Shown here piece after piece: positions 44,554-53,490 of a stretch of DNA of 64,000 nucleotides (within the stretch, counting starts at the first letter, position 1; each line of letters starts with the position of its first letter). A model generated the notes under the pieces. It made no database searches. It had not been told where the DNA came from and saw nothing but the letters and a program-made list of their open reading frames with translations. The DNA comes from KBS-96 sp963722585 (lineage in GTDB: Bacteria; Acidobacteriota; Terriglobia; Bryobacterales; Bryobacteraceae): the NCBI GenBank assembly GCA_963722585.1, contig CAVRNU010000005.1:11382-75381 (forward strand). Reading direction: 5' to 3'. The translations under genes were made by a program, and so were the position numbers.

Positions 44554-44859
44554 GATCGCCCGCAAGGGAGCGGCGCGTAGAAGAGTCAATTTTCATATGC
44601 CAGTACTCATCCTCGGTCCGGTGCGGTTTCTGGTTTCGGCTCAGCCGCGTCTGAACGCGGAGCCGCTGCCGGCTGGTTCACTTTCTATGACTAGCGCGTC
44701 ATACGGCAATTTGAAAGTCGACGAGTGATAGATCTACCCTTCGCGACTACACAGGTTCTTAATCGCCGACCGTCCGGAAAATAGGGGACGAAAACAACTG
44801 CATTGCATTCAGCCGAAGTGTGTTCTTTAGCAGCGAGGTGGTGAAACACAGCTATTGCC

Positions 44860-45010
44860 ACTGGACGGCACGTGATTGCAGCGACTAATCGCAATTTGAG
44901 CGATGACGTACGCGCGGGAAAGTTCTATTAGGAGCTGCATCACCGGCTGGATGTCGTGACACTGGAATCGCCGCCGCTGGGCTAGCGCAAGGAGCACGTT
45001 CTGTTACTTG
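44860..45010 (+). pseudogene. Relic of a sigma-54-dependent (AAA+) activator
   Basis: In one frame the sequence reads HVIAATNRNLSDDVRAGKFY, a stop, ELHHRLDVVTLESPPLG, a stop, RKEHVLLLARYF. This matches the central sigma-54-interaction domain (VIAATNRDLxxxVRxGxFRxDLYYRLNV then PPLRERxEDI), here with two in-frame stops. No GAFTGA loop, response-regulator receiver or HTH remains in frame. A weak VLILG-like start lies at 44597. The surrounding 44554-45220 stretch holds no other gene that I can support, so it is a graveyard of one gene. Confidence 0.6.
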
Positions 45011-45220
45011 CACGGTATTTCTGGAACTCACGGCCACCCAAAGCAAACCTACGGTGTGAGGGCTTCGAGGACCTGGGGCCTCTGTGCCCTGCCTGAGCTC
45101 GTTATAAACTAAACAGCCGGGAGGTCAGCCGCTGCCGTGCTTACCCGAATCGAGTTAGCCGAACCGAAAAACTGCTTCGTAATAGCGCTACGCACCCTGC
45201 GGTGATGGGTAGCGGAGTGG

Positions 45221-45817
45221 ATGTACATGGGACGAAAGCAGCAACAAAGCCTGAACCGCTCAGCTCCAATCCCAGGGCTCCTCGAGGTTCTTGAAAAATC
45301 GACCAACGGCGGCCACGACTCCTTCGACCGCCTCTTCACCCTGATCTACAACGACTTCCGTAGCCTTGCGAGGAGTTATCTCGCCCGCGAAGCGCATGCT
45401 GGCATACTGCAGGCGACCGCTTTGGTAAACGAAGCCTATCTCCGGCTCGCCGAGCAACAACAAGTCGATTGGAAGAATCGCAGCCATCTGCTTGCGGTCG
45501 GCGCCGTCGCGATGCGACGCATCCTGGTGAACCATGCCATCGCAGCCAAGCGCCAGAAGCGCGGAGGCGCGGCGGCCAGAGTCACACTGACCGAGGATCT
45601 CATCGGCACCGAGCAGAACCTTGACGTGCTTGCCGTGGATCAGGCTATCGACGCTCTGGCGAAACTGGACGGGGGCCACGCCAAACTTGTCGAATTGCGT
45701 TTCTTTGGCGGCTTGAGTGTTCCCGAAGTGGCCGGCGTTCTCGGCGTGAGCGTCAGCACCGTCGAGAAAGACTGGAGGTTCTGCAGTGCGTGGCTCAAAA
45801 ACGCGCTCCGGCCTTAA
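45221..45817 (+). CDS. ECF-family RNA polymerase sigma factor
   Basis: The 198-residue protein is of the acidobacterial/planctomycete ECF group, with region 2 (DRLFTLIYNDFRSLARSYLA, then LVNEAYLRLAEQQQVDW) and region 4 (LVELRFFGGLSVPEVAGVLG followed by VSVSTVEKDWRFCSAWLK). No anti-sigma gene is near. Instead the next gene is a Ser/Thr kinase that overlaps it by 32 bases, an arrangement typical of the group in which the kinase is thought to control the sigma factor. Confidence 0.92.
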   Translation: MYMGRKQQQSLNRSAPIPGLLEVLEKSTNGGHDSFDRLFTLIYNDFRSLARSYLAREAHAGILQATALVNEAYLRLAEQQQVDWKNRSHLLAVGAVAMRRILVNHAIAAKRQKRGGAAARVTLTEDLIGTEQNLDVLAVDQAIDALAKLDGGHAKLVELRFFGGLSVPEVAGVLGVSVSTVEKDWRFCSAWLKNALRP

Positions 45818-48632
45818 CGCGATAACCGATCCTGCTGTCTACAAGCGAGTAGCGGAGCTCTTCTCGCAAGCAGCCGAATTGCCGGTACAAGAACAAGCCG
45901 CCTTCCTTCGAGATAAATGCGGCAGTGATACCAATTTACTCCGGCTGATAGAAAACCTTGTGCAGGAAGACCGGGAGGGAACGATTGAGCCGGAGCTCGC
46001 GGCAGATGGCTCGACACCGGTCATTCACGAAGATCTTAGCGGACGAACCTTATCGCATTACCACATCGTTCGGCCGATGGGAGCTGGCGGAATGGGAGTC
46101 GTTTATCGCGCAACGGAGACGCGGCTGCGGCGCACCGTCGCGCTGAAATTTCTTCCGCCGTTTTTCAGAGACGATTCCCTCAGCCGCGAGCGTTTTATCC
46201 GTGAAGCGCGCGTGATCGCCTCCATCGATCATCAGAACGTGTGTCCAGTCTACGAAATCGAGGAAGCGGATGGATTCATCTTTATCGTGATGGCCTGTCT
46301 CGAGGGCACGTCGCTCGAGGAAAAGATTCGAACCGGACCGATTCCTGTGAAGCAGGCCATCGGCATCGCACTCCAGGCCGCGTATGGTCTGCAGGCGGCC
46401 CACGGTAAAGGTGTCGTGCATCGCGATATCAAGCCAGCGAATTTGATGCTGGTCGACACAGAAGCCGCCGAGCCCCTGGTTCGCATTCTCGATTTCGGAA
46501 TCGCGCAATGGACCGAAAAGACCGTTCTGACTCAGGAGGGTTTAAGGATCGGGACGGCGCTGTATATGGCGCCGGAACAGGTCGCCGGATCGCGGGTAGA
46601 TCATCGCGCCGATATCTGGTCGCTCGGCGTCGTGCTTTACCAGATGCTCTCGGGCCGAGTGCCGTTTGAGGGAAGCACATTGCGCGAAACGCTCGCGGCT
46701 ATTGCAGGCCCGCAGGCGGTGGACCTCAGGCCGATTCGTGAGGCGGCGCCTCCGGAAGTCGTTTCGATCCTGCGGAAGATGCTCGAGAAAGAGCCTGCGA
46801 AACGGTATCAAACAATTAGCGCGTTGATCTCCGACCTGGAGAGTGTCCAGCACACAGCTTCTCCCGGCCTGATCGCTCGTCTCGCGCAAGGCGCCGCACT
46901 CCACAGGGTGGCGGGAATCGTCGCGATCGCCGGGCTGATCGCTCTCTCGATCTTCTTACTTGTTCATTACAACGGACCGCACGCAGTAGATACGTTGAGA
47001 GTCGTTCCGTTTACCTACTATCCCGGCTACCAGGAAGACCCAGAGATTTCGCCCGACGGCAAGGAGATCGCATTTGTAGGGCAAGGAAAGGATGGCAACA
47101 GTCCGCTTGAAGTCTACGTGCAACTCATCGGATCAACAGATCCTTTGCGCCTCACGCGCTTGCCTGCTGGCTCCGCCGATCGGTCACCGGTTTGGGATCC
47201 GAGCGCAACCAGGATCGCGTTTCTTCGAACGCGGACCGATGAGCGCTTCGCGAGGATTCTGATGATATCGGCGCTGGGCGGTGACGAAACGGATCTGGGC
47301 ATGGACAAAGTTGCCGGCGGAGGAGTCGCTTGGAACCCGAACGGGCGCACACTGGCATTCGCTCGTTCGGTTGAAAAGGACCAGAGCGCCATTTTCGAAT
47401 TATCTTTTTCTGACCACAAGGTTCGTCAGCGATCTTTTCCAGCACCCGGTCAAACCGATTGCTGTCCGGTCTACGATCCGAGCGGCACTCGATTAGCTTT
47501 CAAGCGTAATGAAGTGGAAATCGTTGTGATCGGCCCCGGCCACGACGCCGTACGAGCACTTCCAACGCGAGCCTCGTGGGCTGGACTCACCTGGACAGCC
47601 GACGGCCGCGCGCTTGTGTATTCCTGGTTTGGGAGATTAGCGGAGGTCGATCCTGTCCGCAGCTCGGTTACAAACCCTGCTGCCGCTACGGCACTAGGGC
47701 CCGACATCAGCGGCATCACGATTCGCGGAAACCGGATGGCATATGTGCACTGGGCGCTTGAGCACAGCATTTGGCAGTTCACCTTGCATCGAACTGGCGA
47801 CGGACGAACACCGGAGATCTCGGCTGAGCCGGGAGTGCAGCTGATTGCGTCCACGATGCGCGAAGATACGCCTCAGTTCTCCCCAGACGGACAGTGGATT
47901 GCGTTTTCATCAGACCGCGCAGGCTCTACCGATATCTGGGTCGGACGAATCGACGGCTCCGGCCTGCGGCGGTTGACATTTCTCGAGGGGTTCGCGGGAA
48001 CGCCGCGCTGGTCTCCCGATGGAGAGTGGATCGCCTTTGACTTGCGGCCGCCATCCTCGCAACCCGACATTTGGCTTGTCCGGGTTGCAGGAGGAGAGAC
48101 TCGCAAGCTCGCCACGAATACAGGGGGCGCCGATCTACCGAGCTGGTCGAACGACGGCCGCTGGATCTATTTCCATGGCCGATCGGACGATCAGATCTGG
48201 AAGGTTCCAAGCGAGGGCGGTAAGCCTGTTCCGCTTACCCGCCACGGAGGAGCCGAAGGCTTTGAATCCATGGATGGCAGGTCTCTCTATTATTCCAAGA
48301 CCCAGCAACATTTGGGAATCTGGAGAATCGACCTGAGCAACGGAAACGAAGCGCCGGTTCCCGAATTGTCGGGAACCGGAGACTACCGGCAATGGGCGGT
48401 GGGCAGGACCGGCATCTTCTTTGTGCCGAATGACGAGGCGTTCAGCAAGGATGCGGCTGTCCGGTTTTTCGATTTCGCCACCCGGAGAATCGCTCGGGTA
48501 GCCACGGTGGGCAAACTCGTTACCGTCGGCCCCGGCGCGCTCGCAGTATCACGCGATGAAAAATCATTGTTGTACGTCCACGTGGACCGCGACAACCGCA
48601 ATATTATGCTGGTTGAGAATTTTAAACACTGA
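45786..48632 (+). CDS. Ser/Thr protein kinase with membrane helix and WD40-like/TolB propeller
   Basis: The 948-residue protein starts at a GTG (45786) with GGAGG seven bases upstream, inside the sigma-factor gene. The kinase domain (about 88-360) has the glycine loop MGAGGMGVVYRA, the lysine in VALKFLP, catalytic HRDIKPANLM near 212, DFGIAQW and APEQVAGSRVDHRADIWSLG. A transmembrane helix follows at about 375-393 (IVAIAGLIALSIFLLVHYN). The outer part is a beta-propeller with PD40 repeats such as ISPDGKEIAFVG, FSPDGQWIAFSSDRAGSTDI and WSPDGEWIAFDL. The layout is that of a transmembrane kinase sensing through its propeller. A copy of its last 31 codons recurs at 50832-50928. Confidence 0.93.
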   Translation: MRGSKTRSGLNAITDPAVYKRVAELFSQAAELPVQEQAAFLRDKCGSDTNLLRLIENLVQEDREGTIEPELAADGSTPVIHEDLSGRTLSHYHIVRPMGAGGMGVVYRATETRLRRTVALKFLPPFFRDDSLSRERFIREARVIASIDHQNVCPVYEIEEADGFIFIVMACLEGTSLEEKIRTGPIPVKQAIGIALQAAYGLQAAHGKGVVHRDIKPANLMLVDTEAAEPLVRILDFGIAQWTEKTVLTQEGLRIGTALYMAPEQVAGSRVDHRADIWSLGVVLYQMLSGRVPFEGSTLRETLAAIAGPQAVDLRPIREAAPPEVVSILRKMLEKEPAKRYQTISALISDLESVQHTASPGLIARLAQGAALHRVAGIVAIAGLIALSIFLLVHYNGPHAVDTLRVVPFTYYPGYQEDPEISPDGKEIAFVGQGKDGNSPLEVYVQLIGSTDPLRLTRLPAGSADRSPVWDPSATRIAFLRTRTDERFARILMISALGGDETDLGMDKVAGGGVAWNPNGRTLAFARSVEKDQSAIFELSFSDHKVRQRSFPAPGQTDCCPVYDPSGTRLAFKRNEVEIVVIGPGHDAVRALPTRASWAGLTWTADGRALVYSWFGRLAEVDPVRSSVTNPAAATALGPDISGITIRGNRMAYVHWALEHSIWQFTLHRTGDGRTPEISAEPGVQLIASTMREDTPQFSPDGQWIAFSSDRAGSTDIWVGRIDGSGLRRLTFLEGFAGTPRWSPDGEWIAFDLRPPSSQPDIWLVRVAGGETRKLATNTGGADLPSWSNDGRWIYFHGRSDDQIWKVPSEGGKPVPLTRHGGAEGFESMDGRSLYYSKTQQHLGIWRIDLSNGNEAPVPELSGTGDYRQWAVGRTGIFFVPNDEAFSKDAAVRFFDFATRRIARVATVGKLVTVGPGALAVSRDEKSLLYVHVDRDNRNIMLVENFKH

Positions 48633-48737
48633 GTGTGGGTAGAGTGATTGTCCCGCCTACGATCCGCGGCCATTGATGCCACACTTTCCCCGGCCCGACG
48701 CTCTCGCGACGAGTCAGGGACCTGCGTTGGCAAGCGG

Positions 48738-50213
48738 CTAGTGATCGAGGACGGTGGCGGCCACGGTCGTGGTGCCGGTGTTGTTGCCAATGGTCAGCGT
48801 CACCGGCACGGCGCTGCGCGGGCCGGTCAGCCTCACCAGCTTGCCCACCGCTTGCAGGGCGTAGCTGTCGTCTCCCAGCGGCAGCAGCAGCACATCGAGC
48901 CGTACGCCGTTGATCGTGCCCACATATGCGTAATTACTATAGGGACTGTCCTGCACCGGATGGAAGGAGCCGGGCGGCAGTGTGACACTGTAGCTGCCAA
49001 CGGTGAGCGTGAGAGCCTCCGTGGGCGGCGTGAGGTTCGGGCTGCCGGAGCCGAGCGTGAAGCGCGCTTCCAGATTAAAGCCGGTGAGCTTGCGTCCCTC
49101 TCGTTCACCGAGGAGAAGCCGGGTTTCGGTGGCTAGTTGCAGCTCCGCTGTAAAGGAAGAGAACGGCACCGTGGGCGTACTCCCAACGCCAAGAAGAGTG
49201 GGCGTAATCGCAATGCCCAAAGGATAGGTGCCCACCTGCACCGTGGTGGTCACGGTGTTGGTGCCGGTGTCGATCACCGACACGTTGCTATCGGCGAGAT
49301 TCACCACATAGGCGAATTGGCCGTTGGGTGTAAACGCCACGCCGACAGGCGCGTCGCCCACCCGCACCCTGGTGGTCACCGTGTTGGTGCCGGTGTTGAT
49401 CACCCACACGGTCGAGTCGATATTCGGCACATAGGCGAACTGGCCGTCGGGGGTAATCGCCACGGCGCCAGGCCCGCTGGGAAACCCGCTGCCCAGCGGC
49501 ACCGTGGTGGTCACGGTGTTGGTGCCGGTGTTGATCACCGACGCGCTGTGTGAGCCGACATTCGCTACATAGGCGAGCTGGCCGTTGGGGGTGATCGCCA
49601 CGGCGACAGGCTGGTAGCCCACCGGCACCGTGCTGGTCACGGTGTTGGTGCCGGTGTTGATTACCGACACGGTGTTATCCCCGTAATTCGCCACATAGGC
49701 GAACTGGCCGTTGGGAGTGATCGCCACGCCGTCAGGCCCGCTGTCAGGGCCGCCGCCCACCGGCACCGTGGTGGTCACCTTGTTGGTGCCGGTGTTGATG
49801 ACAGAGACGGTGCCATCGAAGAAATTCGCCACATAGGCGAACTGGCCGTTGGGGGTGATCGCCACCGCGACAGGATCGAAGCCCACCGGCACCGTGGTGG
49901 TCACCGTGTTGGTGCCGGTGTTGATCACCGAGACGGTGTTTGAGTAATAATTATTCGTCACATAGGCGAACTGGCCGTTGGGGGTGATCGCTACGGCGGT
50001 AGGTGAGCTGCCCAATGGCACCATGGCGGTCACCGTGTTGGTGTCGGTGTTGATCACCGACACGGTGTTATTACCGGAATTCACGACGTAGCCGAACGTC
50101 GCCGCGACCGCTTTGGGGCCAGATAACGTCAGCGCCAACAAGCAAAAACTGATTCCCCGCAGAACGGCGGCGAAAACCCCACCCCCTGCTCTGTTTGCTG
50201 CTCTGATTGTCAT
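48738..50213 (-). CDS. Secreted YVTN-family beta-propeller protein
   Basis: The 491-residue protein has an N-terminal signal (FCLLALTLSGPKAVAATFG) and seven YVTN-type blades between about 40 and 345. Each blade has the form TPNGQFAYVAN, then NTVSVINTGTNTVTTTVPVG. The blades are also close to identical at the DNA level, at spacings of about 125-138 bases. A C-terminal beta-sandwich-like domain of about 140 residues follows (FTAELQLATETRLLLGEREG to VTLTIGNNTGTTTVAATVLD). Such propellers act as ligand-binding or surface modules. Its ligand is unknown. It is convergent with the kinase gene. Confidence 0.85.
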   Translation of the reverse strand: MTIRAANRAGGGVFAAVLRGISFCLLALTLSGPKAVAATFGYVVNSGNNTVSVINTDTNTVTAMVPLGSSPTAVAITPNGQFAYVTNNYYSNTVSVINTGTNTVTTTVPVGFDPVAVAITPNGQFAYVANFFDGTVSVINTGTNKVTTTVPVGGGPDSGPDGVAITPNGQFAYVANYGDNTVSVINTGTNTVTSTVPVGYQPVAVAITPNGQLAYVANVGSHSASVINTGTNTVTTTVPLGSGFPSGPGAVAITPDGQFAYVPNIDSTVWVINTGTNTVTTRVRVGDAPVGVAFTPNGQFAYVVNLADSNVSVIDTGTNTVTTTVQVGTYPLGIAITPTLLGVGSTPTVPFSSFTAELQLATETRLLLGEREGRKLTGFNLEARFTLGSGSPNLTPPTEALTLTVGSYSVTLPPGSFHPVQDSPYSNYAYVGTINGVRLDVLLLPLGDDSYALQAVGKLVRLTGPRSAVPVTLTIGNNTGTTTVAATVLDH

Positions 50214-50280
50214 CGTTCTTCTCTCCTGCCTTTCTCGTGCGTTTTGCCGACCCGCTTTCGGGTGTGAATTAGCCGGTCGC

Positions 50281-50431
50281 CTTAATACGCAACATTGGCC
50301 GCCAAAAGCCGTAACCGGCGGTCAACCTTTTTCTGGGAAGTAGGCGGCGATCGTGGGCCTTCAGAGTCGGAGGATGCCTTGAGACGCAGCCATGTTGAAA
50401 CTGAGCCGGAAGCGTAAGCGCTCTAAATTAG
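50281..50431. repeat. Direct repeat of a gene-upstream region, copy 1
   Basis: About 150 bases, starting AATACGCAACAT and including CCGTAACCGGCG and GAGCCGGAAGCGT, recur at 53291-53440 with scattered changes. Copy 1 lies upstream of the YVTN propeller gene; copy 2 lies upstream of the large secreted protein. Each is followed on its right by DUF1254-derived sequence. Confidence 0.8.
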
Positions 50432-50780
50432 CTCGCGTTTGGAGCCATGTGTACATTGTTCGCGAGAAAGCCATTAGCATCACAGAGCGTGGCCGACCAG
50501 AAGCCACCACGCGACCCTCGCTCGCCATGATTTACGGGTGGAATTTTCACCCGTCCGATGCAACTTCGTTTCGGGACTGAAGTGCACCACATAACGATTC
50601 GCCCCATCAGCAGGTTTGCGATGTCAATACCGCGGCTGTCGTACGCGCCGTAGCCATACACGGCGTCTTGCGGTCTGTTTGCCCCACACGCCTTTCTCTG
50701 TGAGGAGCGCTTTCAAAATGTAATTGATTCCGTAATCACCCACATTGAGTGGCAGGGAGCAATAGTTTGTTGCAGCCAAG
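50432..50780 (-). pseudogene. DUF1254-protein relic (partial second copy)
   Basis: Minus-strand translation gives YGAYDSRGIDIANLL and IPPVNHGERGSRGGFWSATL, with CDANGFLANNVHMAPN. It matches the segment at about 53735-54085 of the DUF1254 gene to the right. It is shortened and has frame changes, with neither a start nor an end. It is the remains of a segmental duplication. Confidence 0.82.
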
Positions 50781-50831
50781 GGGCGGACGTCTCCAATTGC
50801 GCAATTGGGCAGGCTCGTGCCGCCCCGACTA

Positions 50832-50928
50832 GGCGCCCTCGCTGTTTCTCCGAACGAGACCTCGCTGCTTTACGTTCACATGGACCGCGACAACCGCCAA
50901 TATTATGTTGGTTGAGAATTTTAAATAG
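50832..50928 (+). pseudogene. Relic of a kinase-propeller gene 3' end
   Basis: Translation gives GALAVSPNETSLLYVHMD, then RDNR, and after one extra base NIMLVENFK and a stop. This matches the last 31 codons of the kinase at 45786-48632 (GALAVSRDEKSLLYVHVDRD through NIMLVENFKH). The kinase core is absent. It shows that a second kinase of the same type, or a copy of this one, once stood here. Confidence 0.82.
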
Positions 50929-51156
50929 GGGCCGCTCTGGACCGTGCCGCTTTGTTCAGGTCCGGACTGAAGAGTACCGTGTTTTGGGCGCCATCTTTTA
51001 AGGAACTCGCGCAAAACGGTCGCGGTCTCAAGCGCGCCGCCCCAAACTTTAGCGAGTTGCTTCGCTGCCTGGCGGCGCATCGGCGCCCTTTGCGCTTCCT
51101 GGCGGGAATGACGCCCGTGAAATCCATAGCTCGCTATCGCAGCGAGGCGTTTCGGC

Positions 51157-53214
51157 TCACTTATACCAGTAGTACTGCTCGCCAGCGGCGAGAGTTCGGA
51201 CCGGAAAATCGAATAAGTAAGTTCCCCCGGAAGCATTATTACCACCAGAAGAGCCGCTAGACACTGCACTCGAGAAGCTGTTAGTGGCGGGATTGATGTA
51301 CGAGTACCACAGAAAAATGCCGTTCACTATGTGGTCCAACGTCGACGTCCAAGCCGCGCTCGAAATGGCGGACGAGCACTGGTTAGCCCAAACGAAAAAG
51401 CCATTACTAGGCGGCATTTCATCGTCGGTGGTCTGCGTCTGCTGCATGAGCCACTGCTGCCATGTCATCGACCCGTTTGTGGGGGCGAGGGAGACCGCGG
51501 CCTGCCACTGAGCCTTGCTGGGCGACGTCGCCCAATTGCTGAAGCCGAGATAGGGCAACGGAGACGCGTTTAGCACATTCGGGACCCCAAGGAAGGGGCT
51601 GGGCCAGGTAGCGCACGACGGTTGTGGGACCGCAAACGCCGGGGGGTGATATGGTCCAGTGCCCACCCACGGTGCAAGAGCCCACATGGTGCGATCCTGT
51701 GTACTGATGACCACGCCGCCGTTTTGGGAAAAGGCCGGATCGGTGGGCACCGGCGGGAACATTAGGTTGACGTTGTTGGCCCGGTCAGCCTGGAAGACGC
51801 CTGTGGTGGGCGGGCTCAGGTCGGGGTTGCCGATGAATTCGGTTATGGTCGCGTTCCCACCCGGGCTGTTCGGGTCCTGGAAATTGAGATAGTGGAAATA
51901 CTCCATCCGCAGGTTTGCCGCCGAGGTCAGTATCCCATCCCAGTAGTCGTACAGGTTCTGCATTTTGGTGGAGTCCGCCACGCGGAAGAACTGCCTGCTC
52001 TGGCCCAGCCAGAGACTGTAGAGGTGGATCATGCCCTCGGTGCCGAGCGTGCCGTTGTCCTGGATGTAGCCCTCCACCTCCTCGTAATAGGCGTCCAAAT
52101 ACTCCGTGTGCAGCTCGGATATCACGTCGGGTCTTTGTGCCACGCAGTACGGGTCCTCCGTCGTTGGTGGTTTACTGCCTTCAGCTAATGGTGGGCACCA
52201 TTGAGCATAAGTATTGAGGTCGGACTCGTGTTTCGTGATCTTGGTGGCATAGTCCTGCGCGGTGTTGGTTATCGTGTTGTACAGTTCCTGGGTCGCGGTG
52301 GACTTCACCAGCTGCGTGAGCTGGTCCACTTGAGTGGTCAAATTTTCGAGACTGCTCTGGAGGTCGTTTAGCTGCTGCCTCAGAGCGTCGATCTCCATTT
52401 GAGTGGCGTCGGGCGTCACCAGACCCGTTTGCTTCATTATCCAACCCGCAAGCTGGCCGCCGGCGGACTTCAGTGCTGCCTTCGCCAAGTCTTCCGCCAA
52501 CGAGCTCTCCTCGTTGCCCAGCAGCTTCGGCTGGCGGAATGGATGCGTAACCGAGGGCGTCCGCAGTTCCTGGAGCAGCAAGCGCTCGAAACCGTCCAGC
52601 CCTCCTGCTTCCTGGGCCTCCGCCATAAAGGCGACGGGGCTGAAGAACGGAGATGCGTAGCCTGAGCTCTGCCGCAACGCCAAGCCCAGACTATAGTTCG
52701 CCGGGAGCTTCAGGAAACGCCTGACGAGAGCCTCGGCGCCATCTAGCTTGAGTTCCGGCTGCTCCTCTAAAACGCGGCTGACCACGGTGGTCACGGGGTT
52801 GACCACCAGCAACTGGTGCGCTGGGTCCGTGAGCACGACGTCGGCACTCAGACGTCCGAAGAACGCATCGCCGTTTATCTTCCCGCCCGAGATGCTGATA
52901 TGGACAAATGATTGCCCATTCGCGCGTCTTGCTTCATCGGCCAGAAGCCATGGTTGCCAGATGCGAGCGGGGAACATACCCTGGTCATTCGTGGCCGCCT
53001 TTGCATCGGCCAATAGTTGGCCATGCACGGTCACGCGCACATCCGCTCCCACGACTGGAGCGTCGGTGAACGCCATAATGCTCAGCCACACGGGAGCCTG
53101 TACCGGCACCTGTCCGTTCCCCTGCGCGCGAGCCTCTGCGGGCAGGAACAGCCCGAGCAGGAACACTGCCGCCAGAGCCGCACGCTCCGTTGACTTAAGA
53201 AAGTTTCGCTTCAT
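51157..53214 (-). CDS. Large secreted protein of unknown function
   Basis: The protein is 685 residues when started at the ATG at 53214 (MKRNFLKSTERAALAAVFLL), which gives a clean signal peptide. The earlier in-frame ATG would add 15 residues without a signal. Residues about 35-130 look like an Ig-like carboxypeptidase-regulatory fold (VVGADVRVTVHGQLLADAKA). About 275-330 is a predicted coiled coil (EIDALRQQLNDLQSSLENLT). The rest is mixed, rich in Trp, Asn and Pro, and not recognised. The last 60 residues are rich in Ser, Gly and Asn. It lies to the right of the propeller gene's duplicated flank. Confidence 0.68.
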   Translation of the reverse strand: MKRNFLKSTERAALAAVFLLGLFLPAEARAQGNGQVPVQAPVWLSIMAFTDAPVVGADVRVTVHGQLLADAKAATNDQGMFPARIWQPWLLADEARRANGQSFVHISISGGKINGDAFFGRLSADVVLTDPAHQLLVVNPVTTVVSRVLEEQPELKLDGAEALVRRFLKLPANYSLGLALRQSSGYASPFFSPVAFMAEAQEAGGLDGFERLLLQELRTPSVTHPFRQPKLLGNEESSLAEDLAKAALKSAGGQLAGWIMKQTGLVTPDATQMEIDALRQQLNDLQSSLENLTTQVDQLTQLVKSTATQELYNTITNTAQDYATKITKHESDLNTYAQWCPPLAEGSKPPTTEDPYCVAQRPDVISELHTEYLDAYYEEVEGYIQDNGTLGTEGMIHLYSLWLGQSRQFFRVADSTKMQNLYDYWDGILTSAANLRMEYFHYLNFQDPNSPGGNATITEFIGNPDLSPPTTGVFQADRANNVNLMFPPVPTDPAFSQNGGVVISTQDRTMWALAPWVGTGPYHPPAFAVPQPSCATWPSPFLGVPNVLNASPLPYLGFSNWATSPSKAQWQAAVSLAPTNGSMTWQQWLMQQTQTTDDEMPPSNGFFVWANQCSSAISSAAWTSTLDHIVNGIFLWYSYINPATNSFSSAVSSGSSGGNNASGGTYLFDFPVRTLAAGEQYYWYK

Positions 53215-53290
53215 ACGATCTGTGATCCTCCTTGAAGAGTTGCGGCGGCCTGCAATCATGCAATTGCTGTTCGTGGCGGTGCCGTCGTCT

Positions 53291-53440
53291 CAATACGCAA
53301 CATCGGCGGCCAAAACCCGTAACCGGCGTTCAACTTTTTTCTGGCAATAGGCAGCGATCGAGGCTTTCAGAATTGGAGGACGCCGTAACGCATGTAGCCA
53401 TCTTGAAACCGAGCCGGAAGCGTTAGGGCCCTAAATTGGT
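53291..53440. repeat. Direct repeat of a gene-upstream region, copy 2
   Basis: It matches 50281-50431 with scattered substitutions and small gaps. It lies directly upstream of the 685-residue secreted protein, where its promoter should be. Confidence 0.8.
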
Positions 53441-53490
53441 GGCCTGAAAAAGGCCGGTTTCAGGACCTCTGCGAAATGGATCGACGCGAT

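Noticed and set aside
49237..50060. Tandem DNA repeats as a separate non-coding array
   Set aside because: They are the blades of the YVTN propeller coding region, in frame throughout.
50952..51260. Plus-strand frame of 102 codons upstream of the large secreted protein gene's 3' end
   Set aside because: No family resemblance, no ribosome site, overlaps the end of the opposite gene.
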